Below, one piece after another: positions 8,360-17,653 of a stretch of DNA of 64,000 nt. The stretch lies in NCBI GenBank assembly GCA_017629215.1, contig JAGBXP010000035.1, positions 16,845 through 80,844 on the forward strand, read 5' to 3'. Both the position numbers and the translations under genes were made by a program. The stretch comes from a bacterium (lineage in GTDB: Bacteria; Cyanobacteriota; Vampirovibrionia; Gastranaerophilales; Gastranaerophilaceae). Positions within the stretch are counted from its first letter, which is position 1; each line of letters starts with the position of its first letter. Below the pieces are notes generated by a model. That model worked only from the letters and a program-made list of their open reading frames with translations. It ran no database searches and was not told the origin of the DNA.

Positions 8360-10030
8360 ATGGGTTTTAATTTTAACAAAAAGAACATAGTAGGTGTTTC
8401 TATAACTCCTGAAAGAGGGTTAGAAATTGCTCAAATTGATAATTCAACTAAAACTATAGTTAAATATGGTAATAAGCAAATTGCATATGACAATATGCGT
8501 CAAGAGATTGCAGATAGAGATATTTTCAAAGATACTTTGCAAGAGTTGTTGTTTGAATTACAAATTCCTAAAGGTACTGAACTCGTAATAAACTTACCAA
8601 CAGTTTCTTTTGGTATTGCAGATTATCCAGCTTCTCTTAACCAAAATCAAATCTTGATGGCTATTGAAGAAGAATTGTTAAGTAAGCCAATTTTTCAAGA
8701 TAATGAACCTGGTATAAGCATGGCGCAATTGCCAAATTCAACAATGCAATTTGTTAAAGTCGCTTATACTGCTTCTCAAAGAACCTTATTAGAAGAACTT
8801 GCCTTACAAATTAAAGATTTAGGCTATAAAGTACGTGCAATTAATACATCAGTAAGCTCAATTATGAATGCTTTAATTTATAATGAAAGAGTCGATACTA
8901 CTGATGATAATACTTGGACATTATTGCTAATAGAAAATAGCTATTGCAGAGTAATATCAATGTCTGGCAATAATTATTTGGAATACTTTGAAGAACGGAT
9001 AAGCATTGGAGAAGTGCTTGGGGATGCAGAGAATTATGATATTGTATTAAATGCAATTAATCCTATTCTAATGAATTTACCGTCGAAATATTTGTATGTA
9101 GTGTCTAAAACAGATTTGATTAGTGCTAAAAATCTTTCTGAAAAATTATCTTATAACACTCAAATCATACATCAAGATGCTAATATATTTACAAATTCAC
9201 CATTCTTAGAGGTATCTCCAGAAATAGATGAACAACTAGCAAAAACTATATCTCTTGATGTAATTGGTGTTGGTGTATATAATGATATTTCAACACAGTC
9301 AATTATTTCATTTAATCTGTTTAATGAAATGCTAGGTACTATTTATACATCCGAGCAACCATATTCTTTGCAAATTGGTTCTAAGACAATAGTGCTTTCT
9401 GTTGAAAACGTATTAGGTTTCTTATTTAAATTGTCTATACCAATAATTGTTGTTATTTTAGCCGTTTTTCTTTGGTTAAACTCTGATATCAATACAAAGA
9501 CAGATAAGATACAAATAATTGAAAAAGAAATTAAAAGAATTGAAGCATACTTAAAACAAAACTCTGAAGTTACATCAGAACAATTTAATGAAGCAGATGA
9601 GATAAAATTTGGTCTAATTCATAATAAAAACATTTATTCATACTATACGATTGTAGGAACAGAAATTCCTAAAAAAGTTTGGTTAACAAACCTTGAATTG
9701 GGTAAATATATAACAATAGAAGGACAAGCTGATAACTTAGAAAGTATTTATAGCTTCTTCAGAAATATTAAAGACTATAATCCAAATATGAATATAAAAT
9801 TACAGAAACTAGGCTTAGCTAATAATACTTCAAAGCTTAAACCTTTAGCAGATGAGGAAGCTTTTGATACAGATTCTATAATCACATCAATGAATGCTGA
9901 TTTTTATGAGTTTAAAATTTCTAATGCACCAGAGTCTATAAAGAAAGAAAACGGTAATAGTGCTAATACTAATAGCGGCCAAAAAAAGAATAGTAAAAAG
10001 AAAGTACCAAACCTTCCACCTTTGGAATAA
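8360..10030 (+). CDS. PilM-PilN fusion, type IV pilus inner-membrane assembly protein
   Basis: The 556-aa chain looks like two pilus proteins joined. Residues 1 to about 330 resemble PilM (actin-fold): an IVGVSITPERGLEIAQI opening, an EEELL helix and a conserved DLGYKVRAINT segment, though divergent. At about 352-373 one strong transmembrane helix (SIPIIVVILAVFLWL) is followed by a coiled coil with KEIKRIEAYL. Residues about 430-485 resemble the PilN periplasmic ferredoxin-like fold (PKKVWLTNLELG...ITIEGQADNLESIYSFFRNI). The C-terminus is a Lys/Pro-rich tail. In other bacteria PilM is cytoplasmic and binds the N-terminus of PilN, so a fusion is topologically sensible. The next gene is PilO-like. 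No PilQ, PilB or pilin gene is adjacent. Confidence 0.75.
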   Translation: MGFNFNKKNIVGVSITPERGLEIAQIDNSTKTIVKYGNKQIAYDNMRQEIADRDIFKDTLQELLFELQIPKGTELVINLPTVSFGIADYPASLNQNQILMAIEEELLSKPIFQDNEPGISMAQLPNSTMQFVKVAYTASQRTLLEELALQIKDLGYKVRAINTSVSSIMNALIYNERVDTTDDNTWTLLLIENSYCRVISMSGNNYLEYFEERISIGEVLGDAENYDIVLNAINPILMNLPSKYLYVVSKTDLISAKNLSEKLSYNTQIIHQDANIFTNSPFLEVSPEIDEQLAKTISLDVIGVGVYNDISTQSIISFNLFNEMLGTIYTSEQPYSLQIGSKTIVLSVENVLGFLFKLSIPIIVVILAVFLWLNSDINTKTDKIQIIEKEIKRIEAYLKQNSEVTSEQFNEADEIKFGLIHNKNIYSYYTIVGTEIPKKVWLTNLELGKYITIEGQADNLESIYSFFRNIKDYNPNMNIKLQKLGLANNTSKLKPLADEEAFDTDSIITSMNADFYEFKISNAPESIKKENGNSANTNSGQKKNSKKKVPNLPPLE

Positions 10031-10048
10031 TTTATAATGGAGATTTAA

Positions 10049-10633
10049 ATGGAAAAATATTCTAGATATTATGGTGTACTAATTATTATAAGCGTTATTC
10101 TCGTATTATATTTCATTGGTAATTATTTTATTGCACCAATGTTTGAAAAACGAGAAGAGAAGTCTACAACACTTGTAAAAAAAGAAAAACTTCTCGAAAA
10201 GAAACGAAAAGATAGAGATGTTGTTAGACAAAAAGTAAAGAAAATTCAAGATGCGTCAGCAACAGCGCAAAAGAAGGTATATGCTCCAGTTGAGTCAGAT
10301 TTGGGTAATGATACTTTGTTTTTTACATTATATAATGATGTAATTGAAATGATGCACTCTAACTCATTAAGAATTAAATCTATTGATTATGTTTATAATC
10401 CAGAAGGTGATGAGTTTGTAAAAGCTGGCAAAGATTATTTTGTATTTGATGTAAATGTAGAATTAGTTTCTAATTATACAAACCTTGGTAAATTTATACA
10501 GGATCTTTATCAATATCCTTATTACATAAAAATGCTTGATTTAAAAGTTCAACCTTATAATAGAGATAAAAAAATATTGATATCAGATTTAAGTATTAGA
10601 CTTTACGCTCATACAGATCCTGAACGTAAATAA
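10049..10633 (+). CDS. PilO-like type IV pilus assembly protein
   Basis: The 194-aa protein has a single N-terminal transmembrane helix (about residues 9-30) followed by a long Lys/Glu coiled coil and a C-terminal domain containing NLGKFIQDLYQYPYYIKMLDLKV, which matches the PilO pattern for the ferredoxin-like fold (pfam PilO 'n...l..F...l......v..l.v'). It would pair with the PilN part of the upstream protein in the periplasm, joining the inner-membrane motor to the secretin. It lies 18 bp downstream with its own GGAG. Assignment rests on topology and gene order as much as on sequence. Confidence 0.72.
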   Translation: MEKYSRYYGVLIIISVILVLYFIGNYFIAPMFEKREEKSTTLVKKEKLLEKKRKDRDVVRQKVKKIQDASATAQKKVYAPVESDLGNDTLFFTLYNDVIEMMHSNSLRIKSIDYVYNPEGDEFVKAGKDYFVFDVNVELVSNYTNLGKFIQDLYQYPYYIKMLDLKVQPYNRDKKILISDLSIRLYAHTDPERK

Positions 10634-10674
10634 TACTTTTGAATAAATTTATTTCTTAATAATGCAAACAAAAA

Positions 10675-10698
10675 TCCCTTGAAATCATATTCAAGGGA
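10675..10698. terminator. Bidirectional terminator between pilO-like gene and pgi
   Basis: Arms TCCCTTGAA and TTCAAGGGA (9 bp) enclose loop ATCATA, with A-rich sequence on the left and T-rich on the right. It lies between convergent genes. Confidence 0.85.
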
Positions 10699-10719
10699 CT
10701 TTCCTTATTTATAATTATT

Positions 10720-12051
10720 TTATGAAATTCTACCAGCTACAACAACATCTTTGCCGTCAGCCTGAGGTTTTAAATTTTTCTTATAAACTTCAACGTGTGG
10801 TTGTAAAACGCTATCTAATACAGCTGGCAATTCTGTTTTTGAAGCAATTTTTGAAATAACTTCTTGATATACTGTTGAAAAAGCTCTTGATTGAACTAAC
10901 GCACCAACTGCCTCTGGAGTTAAACCAAACTTAGACATTTCAACTGATTCGCAGAAATAACGACCAGCGTCAGAATAAGATTTAGATAGAGCTCCAATAT
11001 AACCTTCTGCATTTTCGCAAGCAATTCCTTTATCAGAAGGAACTGTTAATGCAAACGCAAAATTATTTGCAGGATTGAAATGAGCTTCTGAAGAATGGTG
11101 CATAGAATCTGGAACTTTAGCGATTTGTTTTAAAGTATCTTTTACAGATTCGTTTTGCATTTGAGCATGCCAATTAACTGTGTATTCAAAAGCAGAACCC
11201 ATATATTGATGAACTGAAGTTGTAATACCATCAGCTACAGCAGCAGCCCAAAAAGCAGCCTGAGCGTAAGGTATATTCTTTTCAAAGCAACTAGATAATG
11301 CTAATTCTGACATAGATTGAGCTGAATTTAACATTGATGTCATGTGTTCTTTGCTCATGCCTGCATAAGCTAATGTAAATAAAGCATGATCATCAAGAGC
11401 AGAGAATCTTCCACCAACATCATCATGGATATAAAGATTTCCTAACCAACCTTGAGAATCAGAAGAACGACGTAATTCACTTTTTTCTGCATTTTTATCA
11501 GTTACAGCAATAAAATGTTTTGCAGTCATCTTCTTAGCTTCATCTGAAGATAAGCCTTTTTCTATATAAGCTTCTTCCAACATTTTTTGTATTCTCAAAA
11601 ATCCATCTTTTGTTTCAAAAGTTGAACCTGATTTTGATGCAACCATATAATTTGAAGTAGTTACATCATTTCCTAATCTGTGTAAAAATCTTGCAAAACT
11701 TACTGAATCAATATCAGAATAGAACAGAATTTCATCACCACAAAGATTTAGTCCGTTTAAACTTAACATATTTTCTACAGTATGTTTTGAGCCACCTATA
11801 CCTAAAATAGTAAGCTTTGTAGCTTTTGTTTGTGATTTTAAAGTTTCTGCAAGAGAATAAATTTCTTCTAATCTTGCTAATTGATTTTTTGGTAAATCAA
11901 CCCAGTTTAAAAATTGACCTGGCTGATTTGCTCTTCTTGAAAATTCTTCTACAACAGAAGAGATAATTTGTTCGTACTTTGAAACACTTGAATCAGAAAA
12001 ACAAGTAGAAATACCTAAACCTGACTCAATCTTAGTTAAACATAATGTCAT
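10720..12051 (-). CDS. pgi: Glucose-6-phosphate isomerase
   Basis: A 443-aa bacterial-type phosphoglucose isomerase interconverting glucose-6-phosphate and fructose-6-phosphate in the cytoplasm. Visible signatures are LTILGIGGSKHTVEN in the first SIS domain, VASKSGSTFETKDG, HDDVGGRFSALDDHALF (the family signature region) and the C-terminal active-site stretch with NWHAQMQNES. The length is typical of the shorter (about 450 aa) bacterial isomerases. GGAGG lies 9 nt before the ATG. It is a single-gene unit, convergent with the pilus genes and downstream of the split PFL, and fits a glycolytic fermenter. Confidence 0.93.
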   Translation of the reverse strand: MTLCLTKIESGLGISTCFSDSSVSKYEQIISSVVEEFSRRANQPGQFLNWVDLPKNQLARLEEIYSLAETLKSQTKATKLTILGIGGSKHTVENMLSLNGLNLCGDEILFYSDIDSVSFARFLHRLGNDVTTSNYMVASKSGSTFETKDGFLRIQKMLEEAYIEKGLSSDEAKKMTAKHFIAVTDKNAEKSELRRSSDSQGWLGNLYIHDDVGGRFSALDDHALFTLAYAGMSKEHMTSMLNSAQSMSELALSSCFEKNIPYAQAAFWAAAVADGITTSVHQYMGSAFEYTVNWHAQMQNESVKDTLKQIAKVPDSMHHSSEAHFNPANNFAFALTVPSDKGIACENAEGYIGALSKSYSDAGRYFCESVEMSKFGLTPEAVGALVQSRAFSTVYQEVISKIASKTELPAVLDSVLQPHVEVYKKNLKPQADGKDVVVAGRIS

Positions 12052-12127
12052 TTTATACCCTCCAATTTTATAAAATTGTACTCTTATAGTTTACAATAAA
12101 AGCAAATAAAATAAAATTATTAAAAAA

Positions 12128-12154
12128 CTAGAGTGCATATATTATGCACTCTAG
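12128..12154 (-). terminator. Terminator after the glycyl-radical subunit gene
   Basis: A perfect 12-bp stem (CTAGAGTGCATA / TATGCACTCTAG) with a 3-nt loop is followed on the minus strand by T6. It closes the split-PFL transcript. Confidence 0.9.
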
Positions 12155-12177
12155 CAAATTGTTTTAATAATTTATTC

Positions 12178-12414
12178 TTAGATTGCTCCATGGAATGTTC
12201 TTGAAATAACGTCATCTTGTTGTTCTTTTGTTAACTTGATGAAGTTTACAGCATATCCAGAAACTCTCACTGTTAATTGAGGGTATTTTTCAGGATGAGC
12301 TTGAGCATCTAATAATGTGTCTCTGTTAAATACATTTACGTTTAAGTGGTGTCCACCTTTTTCTACGTAACCATCTAACAAGTTTATTAAATTTTGTTCT
12401 TGTTGTGTTGCCAT
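12178..12414 (-). CDS. grcA: Separate glycyl-radical domain of pyruvate formate-lyase (GrcA-like)
   Basis: The 78-aa protein is the C-terminal end of a PFL encoded on its own. It reads [20 protein letters not shown], then [21 protein letters not shown] (split here for length at LTV), then [14 protein letters not shown], which matches the last residues of E. coli PflB and the YfiD/GrcA 'spare part'. Gly53 in RVSGYAV is the expected radical site, generated by a PFL activase not present in this window. The long in-frame extension to 12441 is rejected because AAGGA precedes the ATG at 12414. In E. coli GrcA rescues an oxygen-cleaved PFL; here the upstream PflB chain already lacks this domain, so the protein is probably an obligate subunit. 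Confidence 0.9.
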   Translation of the reverse strand: MATQQEQNLINLLDGYVEKGGHHLNVNVFNRDTLLDAQAHPEKYPQLTVRVSGYAVNFIKLTKEQQDDVISRTFHGAI

Positions 12415-12433
12415 TTTTCTTTTCCTTATCTTA

Positions 12434-12449
12434 TGGTGCATAAATGCAC
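12434..12449 (-). promoter_or_regulatory. Intercistronic palindrome before the glycyl-radical gene
   Basis: GGTGCATAAATGCACC is a perfect short palindrome 20 nt upstream of the ATG at 12414, with no T-run after it. It may stabilise or process the mRNA, or control translation of the small subunit. Confidence 0.4.
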
Positions 12450-12473
12450 CCTACTAACTTTTCATCTTTTCAA

Positions 12474-12503
12474 CGGATGTTAAGCCATTAGGCTTAGCAT
12501 CCG
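12474..12503 (-). promoter_or_regulatory. Hairpin overlapping the pflB stop codon
   Basis: Arms CGGATGTTAAGCC (12474-12486) and GGCTTAGCATCCG (12491-12503) pair over 13 bp with one G-U and loop ATTA. The stop codon (12494-12496) is inside the stem. The minus strand continues TTGAAAAG rather than a U-run, so this looks like a processing or stoichiometry hairpin rather than a terminator. Confidence 0.5.
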
Positions 12504-14578
12504 CAAGTACCTTCACAGCATCCGCAGTCTAGTTGAATGTCAAGGTCTCCCATGAACACTTCATCCTTACCTAAAGCATTAGGAATAATAGAGAAAGTAT
12601 TTGAAATACCATCTTGGCAATCATCAAACGGAAGTTTTGCAACAGAAGCTAAAGATGCAACTGCGCCATGAGTATCACGACCATGCATTGGATTAGCTCC
12701 AGGAGCAAGAGGAACACCCATTTTTCTTCCATCTGGAGTATTACCTGTTTTCTTACCATAAACTACGTTTGAAGTAATTGTTAGAATTGACATTGTTGGA
12801 ATTGAATTTCTATAAGTATAATGTTTTCTAATCATATTCATAAACTTAGAAACTAATTCAACAGCAATTGAGTCAACTCTATCATCGTTATTACCATATT
12901 TAGGGAATTCACCTGTTGTTTCGTAATCAACAACAACACCATCCTCATCTCTTATAGCTTTAACTTTTGCGTACTTGATTGCTGAAAGTGAATCAGCTAC
13001 AACTGAAAGACCTGCAATACCTGTTGCGAAGTATCTCTTAACATCTCTATCGTGAAGAGCCATTTGAGATCTTTCGTAACAATATTTATCGTGCATATAG
13101 TGAATTACGTTTAATGTATTAACATAAAGTCCAGCTAACCATTCCATCATGTTTTCAAATCTTGACATTACTTCATCATAATCTAAGTATTCAGATGTAA
13201 TTGGAGCGTATTTAGGACCAATTTGCTCTTTTAGTTTTTCGTCTACACCACCGTTGATTGCATATAGTAGACATTTAGCTAAGTTAGCTCTTGCACCAAA
13301 GAATTGCATTTCTTTACCAACTACCATTGATGATACACAGCAAGCGATAGCGTAATCATCACCGTGAGAAACTCTCATCATATCATCGTTTTCGTATTGA
13401 ATAGATGATGTTTTGATAGAAATATGAGCTGCATATTCTTTAAAGCCTTGTGGTAATCTTTTTGACCAAAGAACTGTTAAGTTTGGTTCTGGTGCTGTAC
13501 CAAGGTTTTCTAGGGTATGTAAGTAACGGAATGAGTTTTTAGTAATTAAAGAACGTCCATCAATACCCATACCACCGATTGATTCAGTTACCCAAGTTGG
13601 ATCGCCAGAGAACAATGCGTTATATTCAGGAGTTCTTGCAAATCTTACTAATCTTAACTTCATAATGAAGTGGTCAATCATTTCTTGTGCTTCTTCTTCA
13701 GTGATTAAACCTTTCTTCAAATCTCTTTCAATATAAATATCTAAGAAAGTTGAAGTTCTACCGATTGACATAGCAGCTCCGTTTTGTTCTTTAACTGCTG
13801 ATAAATAACCAAAGTATAGCCATTGAATAGCTTCTTTAGCATTTTTAGCTGGTTGAGAAATGTCGAAACCATAAGTTTTACCTAGTTCGATCATTTCTTT
13901 AAGAGCTCTGATTTGTTCAGTAATTTCTTCTCTTAATTGAATTCTTTCTGGTGTCATTTCACCTTCAAGAGACTTAAATTGAGCTTGTTTATCTTCGATA
14001 AGTCTGTTGATACCGTATAGAGCAACCCTTCTATAGTCGCCAATAATACGTCCACGACCATAAGCATCAGGTAAACCAGTAATGATAGCTGAGTGTCTAG
14101 CCAATTTCATTTCTGGAGTGTATACATCGAAAACACCTTGGTTATGAGTTTTTCTATATTTTGTAAAGATTTCAGAAACTTCTGGATCTACCTTATAACC
14201 ATAAGAAGAACAAGCTGTTTCAGCCATTCTTATACCACCATAAGGTTGAAGCGAGCGTTTTAATGGAGCGTCAGTTTGTACACCAACTATAGTTTCTAAT
14301 TCTTTGTTAATATAACCAGCACCATGAGAAACGATTGAGGAAACAATTTTTGTATCCAAATCTAAAACGCCACCGTTTTCACGTTCTTTTTTGAACAATT
14401 CACAGCATTCTTCCCATAATTTAGTAGTTGCTGCTGTTGGTCCAGCTAAGAAACTTGCATCGCCTTCATAAGGTGTGTAGTTTCTTTGAATAAAGTCTCT
14501 AACATTGATTTCTGTTTGCCATTTTCCACCAACGAAATCACATGTAGAAGATTCTCTTTCCAATGTTAATTCTGCCAT
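12494..14578 (-). CDS. pflB: Pyruvate formate-lyase catalytic chain lacking its glycyl-radical domain
   Basis: PFL cleaves pyruvate with CoA to acetyl-CoA and formate. The 694-aa chain carries the pyruvate-site adjacent cysteines Cys413-Cys414 in [14 protein letters not shown], followed by [12 protein letters not shown], and ends normally as far as [19 protein letters not shown]. There, instead of continuing about 65 residues to the RVSGYAV radical loop, it diverges into [18 protein letters not shown], a tail with five cysteines in its last ten residues, and stops. The missing segment is encoded separately 79 bp downstream. Usual PflB length is about 750-760 aa. AGGAG precedes the ATG. pflA is not in the window. 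I see no frameshift joining the two genes. Confidence 0.93.
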   Translation of the reverse strand: MAELTLERESSTCDFVGGKWQTEINVRDFIQRNYTPYEGDASFLAGPTAATTKLWEECCELFKKERENGGVLDLDTKIVSSIVSHGAGYINKELETIVGVQTDAPLKRSLQPYGGIRMAETACSSYGYKVDPEVSEIFTKYRKTHNQGVFDVYTPEMKLARHSAIITGLPDAYGRGRIIGDYRRVALYGINRLIEDKQAQFKSLEGEMTPERIQLREEITEQIRALKEMIELGKTYGFDISQPAKNAKEAIQWLYFGYLSAVKEQNGAAMSIGRTSTFLDIYIERDLKKGLITEEEAQEMIDHFIMKLRLVRFARTPEYNALFSGDPTWVTESIGGMGIDGRSLITKNSFRYLHTLENLGTAPEPNLTVLWSKRLPQGFKEYAAHISIKTSSIQYENDDMMRVSHGDDYAIACCVSSMVVGKEMQFFGARANLAKCLLYAINGGVDEKLKEQIGPKYAPITSEYLDYDEVMSRFENMMEWLAGLYVNTLNVIHYMHDKYCYERSQMALHDRDVKRYFATGIAGLSVVADSLSAIKYAKVKAIRDEDGVVVDYETTGEFPKYGNNDDRVDSIAVELVSKFMNMIRKHYTYRNSIPTMSILTITSNVVYGKKTGNTPDGRKMGVPLAPGANPMHGRDTHGAVASLASVAKLPFDDCQDGISNTFSIIPNALGKDEVFMGDLDIQLDCGCCEGTCGC

Positions 14579-14745
14579 GTTTATCTCCTTGTTTTGCGCT
14601 AGGGGATAAATATTTTTTTAAAATCTATTCCCTAACTACTATTACTTACATTAATTAATTTTATTATATCCCAAACATAAATAATAAAACAGTTGTTAAT
14701 ACAACATTTTTTCACTGAAAATTTTTTTAATTGAAAAGTGAAAAA

Positions 14746-14762
14746 GCTGGTTTAAAACCAGC
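14746..14762 (-). terminator. Terminator after pepA
   Basis: GCTGGTTTAAAACCAGC folds into a 6-7 bp stem. On the minus strand it is followed by T5, and on the plus strand by a T-run as well, so it may stop transcription from either side. Confidence 0.75.
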
Positions 14763-14792
14763 CTTTTTTTTAAGTTAGTTTGTAGATTAAAA

Positions 14793-16193
14793 CTATTGCT
14801 CAAGCAAGTATTTCAACAAAGTTCTAACACCAGCTCCTGATGCACCTTTACCAAGTTCCTTATGAGCATTTTCAAAGAATGCAACGCCAGCGATGTCAAT
14901 ATGAGCCCATTTAATATCTTTTACGAATTTTTTTAAGAATATACCAGCTGTTGATGCACCACCCCAACGAGAGCCTGTATTTTTCATATCTGCAATATCA
15001 GATTTTAAGCTATCAGCATACTCTTCCCATAATGGTAATTCCCAAAATCTTTCACCACTATTTTCTGCTGTTAAGATAAGGTTTTTAACAAGCTCACTAT
15101 CGTTGCCCATAATTCCTGCTGCTTGTGTTCCTAATGCAACCATGCAAGCTCCAGTTAATGTTGCTAGGTCAATTACTTCATCTACCTTTAATTCGGAAGC
15201 ATAGCAAAGAGCATCAGCCAAAGTTAGCCTTCCTTCTGCATCAGTATTATCTACTTCAATAGTTTTGCCATTTTTAGCTGTTAAAATATCACCAGGTTTG
15301 TATGCTGAGCAACCTGGCATGTTTTCACATGCTGCTATAATTCCATGAACTTCAACCTGTGGTGCGAGTTCTTTAATTATACTCATAACTCCAAGAACAC
15401 AAGCAGCTCCTGACATATCATCTTTCATTGTAAGCATAGAAGAGGCAGGTTTAATATCAAGTCCTCCTGAATCAAAAGTTATACCTTTTCCAACTAATGC
15501 AATTCTTTTTTTAGGGTTTTCACAAGTGTATTTCATGTGGATAAATTTAGGTTCTTCACTACTGCCTCGTCCAACAGCAAGAAAAGCTCCCATTCCCATC
15601 TTTTCACACTCATCTTTGCTATATATAATTGTTTCTAAGCCTAAATCACAAGCTATTGATGCCAATTCGCTTGGAGTAGCAAATTGAGCAGGTTCATTTG
15701 CTAAATTTCTAGTAAAAGCCATTGCATCTGCAATTTTTTCAGCCTTTCTTACAATATGCTCGCAAGCTTCAACATATATTAAATCAATTTTTTTATCTTT
15801 TTTTTCTGATTTGTATTTATCAAATTTATAATCTGCAATTTTTACAGCAAAAGTAAATTGTTCAGAATAATCAAACTCTACACCTTCAAGTTTAAATGCG
15901 ACTGTTTTAGCCTCAATAGATATAGCTTTTTTTGTTGCCTTAACAATTGCTTCTCTTAATTTATTTGGGTTAAATTCTTCTTTTTTTCCAAAACCTATTA
16001 CAATAATCTTTCTATGCTTTTCTTGTCCATAAGTTGGAAGAATATATGTTTCACCAAGCTTGCCTTCAAATTTATCTTCCTCTACTGCATATTTATTTGC
16101 GATTTCACTAATTGTATTTTCGTTTTCAAATTTATTAACTATCAATACATCACATTCTTGATTTTGAGTATTTTCAATAATTCTAATTTCCAT
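14793..16193 (-). CDS. pepA: Leucyl aminopeptidase (M17, PepA family)
   Basis: A two-metal cytoplasmic aminopeptidase that releases N-terminal residues from peptides. The 466-aa protein has the N-terminal macro-like domain (about residues 1-150) and the catalytic domain with VGKGITFDSGGLDIKP, MKDDMSGAA and the family signature NTDAEGRLTLADAL. These supply the Lys, Asp and Glu metal and catalytic residues. KNTGSRWGGASTAGIFLKKF and WAHIDIAGVAF complete the match. AAAGGAG precedes the ATG by 8 nt. It is a single-gene unit diverging from pyrH. Confidence 0.93.
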   Translation of the reverse strand: MEIRIIENTQNQECDVLIVNKFENENTISEIANKYAVEEDKFEGKLGETYILPTYGQEKHRKIIVIGFGKKEEFNPNKLREAIVKATKKAISIEAKTVAFKLEGVEFDYSEQFTFAVKIADYKFDKYKSEKKDKKIDLIYVEACEHIVRKAEKIADAMAFTRNLANEPAQFATPSELASIACDLGLETIIYSKDECEKMGMGAFLAVGRGSSEEPKFIHMKYTCENPKKRIALVGKGITFDSGGLDIKPASSMLTMKDDMSGAACVLGVMSIIKELAPQVEVHGIIAACENMPGCSAYKPGDILTAKNGKTIEVDNTDAEGRLTLADALCYASELKVDEVIDLATLTGACMVALGTQAAGIMGNDSELVKNLILTAENSGERFWELPLWEEYADSLKSDIADMKNTGSRWGGASTAGIFLKKFVKDIKWAHIDIAGVAFFENAHKELGKGASGAGVRTLLKYLLEQ

Positions 16194-16338
16194 AACATTA
16201 GCTCCTTTCCTTATAAATAATTATATTATTATATTTTATTTTGAGAATACGTTAGTTAGATTATCTCTAAATTATATTCCTCTTTACAATTCTTCCATTT
16301 TCTAATACTATAAATATAATAGAGAAAGAGGAATACTA

Positions 16339-17064
16339 ATGGTTGATAATAAGTATAAACGTGTATTGTTAAAGATTAGTGGTGAAGCTTTATTGGGAGA
16401 TCAACAATTTGGGATTGATCCTAAGCCTGTAGAGATGATTGCTGATGAAATTCGTTCTATTTATGAACGAGGAGTTGAAATTGCTGTTGTAGTTGGCGGT
16501 GGAAATATTTTTAGAGGCATGAAAAATAGCGCAAAACTTGGAATGGATCAAGCTTCTGGTGATTATGTCGGTATGCTTGCAACTGTTATGAACGCTGTAG
16601 TCTTACAATGTGCTTTAAAAAAAATAGAGGTAGATTGTAGAGTTCAAACTGCTATTGCAATTAACCAAATCGGTGAGCCATATTTACGTCATAGGGCGAT
16701 TAGACATTTAGAAAAAGGTCGTGTGGTTATTTTTGCAGCTGGAACAGGAAACCCATTCTTTACTACTGATACAGCATCAGCATTAAGAGCTTCTGAAATA
16801 AATGCAGAGGTTATGTTAATGGCTAAAAATGGTGTTGATGGCATTTATGACGATGATCCAAAGACAAATCCAAATGCAAAGAAATTTGATAAAGTTACTT
16901 ATGATGAAATTATAAAGAAAGATTTAAAAGTTATGGACACTTCAGCTTGTGCATTGTGCAAGCAAAACAAAATTCCTATCAATGTTTTTGACTTTAAGGC
17001 TCAAGGTAGTCTTATCAAAATTATGGATGGCGAAGATGTCGGAACTTATGTAAGTGTGAATTAA
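16339..17064 (+). CDS. pyrH: UMP kinase
   Basis: The bacterial hexameric UMP kinase phosphorylates UMP to UDP with ATP. The 241-aa protein has [15 protein letters not shown] at the N-terminus, [11 protein letters not shown], the MN-AVVLQ helix, [16 protein letters not shown] and [11 protein letters not shown]...NAKKF. The amino-acid kinase fold and length are standard. The start follows AGAGGA. It is the first gene of pyrH-frr-cdsA-rnc, close to the conserved pyrH-frr-uppS-cdsA order but with uppS missing between frr and cdsA. Confidence 0.96.
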   Translation: MVDNKYKRVLLKISGEALLGDQQFGIDPKPVEMIADEIRSIYERGVEIAVVVGGGNIFRGMKNSAKLGMDQASGDYVGMLATVMNAVVLQCALKKIEVDCRVQTAIAINQIGEPYLRHRAIRHLEKGRVVIFAAGTGNPFFTTDTASALRASEINAEVMLMAKNGVDGIYDDDPKTNPNAKKFDKVTYDEIIKKDLKVMDTSACALCKQNKIPINVFDFKAQGSLIKIMDGEDVGTYVSVN

Positions 17065-17086
17065 TAATTATATAAAGGAGAAAAAT

Positions 17087-17653
17087 ATGTCAGAAGCATT
17101 AGAAGAATTATTCTTATTTGGCGAAGAAAAGATGGAAAAAGCTATAGCTCAACTTAAACGAGAGTTTGCTTCTGTTCGTACTGGTCGTGCAAATCCAGCT
17201 GTATTAGACAAAGTGGTTGTTGAATATTATGGTGCTCCAACTCAATTAAGACAAATGTCTCAAGTTACAGTATCAGAAGGTACAACATTAGTAATTACAC
17301 CATTTGATAAATCAATTATTAAAGATATTGAAAAAGCTTTAATCAAGGCAGAGCTTGGTGTTGCTCCAAATAATGATGGTACTTGCATTAGATTAAACTT
17401 CCCACCTCTAACAGAAGAAAGAAGAAGAGAAACAACTAAAGATGTTAGAAAATTTGGTGAAGATGCAAAAATTGCAATAAGAAATGTTCGCAGAGATATG
17501 GTAGATGATTTGAAAAAGATAGAAAAAGATGAAAATTTACCAGAAGATACTGTGAAAGGTAATCAAGATGACATTCAGAAACTAACTGATAAATTTGTAG
17601 GTTTGATTGATTCCCTAGTTGCAGATAAAGAAAAAGAGGTTATGACTGTATAA
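17087..17653 (+). CDS. frr: Ribosome recycling factor
   Basis: RRF splits post-termination ribosomes with EF-G. The 188-aa length is typical. Motifs include FASVRTGRANPAVLD, VEYYGAPTQLRQMSQV, FDKSIIKDIEKAL, LGVAPNNDGTCIRLNFPPLTEERR and AKIAIRNVRRD. AAGGAG precedes the ATG, 23 bp after pyrH. Its TAA overlaps the cdsA ATG (TAATG). Confidence 0.97.
   Translation: MSEALEELFLFGEEKMEKAIAQLKREFASVRTGRANPAVLDKVVVEYYGAPTQLRQMSQVTVSEGTTLVITPFDKSIIKDIEKALIKAELGVAPNNDGTCIRLNFPPLTEERRRETTKDVRKFGEDAKIAIRNVRRDMVDDLKKIEKDENLPEDTVKGNQDDIQKLTDKFVGLIDSLVADKEKEVMTV

Noticed and set aside
12178..12494. Programmed frameshift joining pflB to the glycyl-radical gene
   Set aside because: There is a true stop, a 79-bp gap, a hairpin and an independent AAGGA ribosome site; no slippery sequence overlaps both frames.
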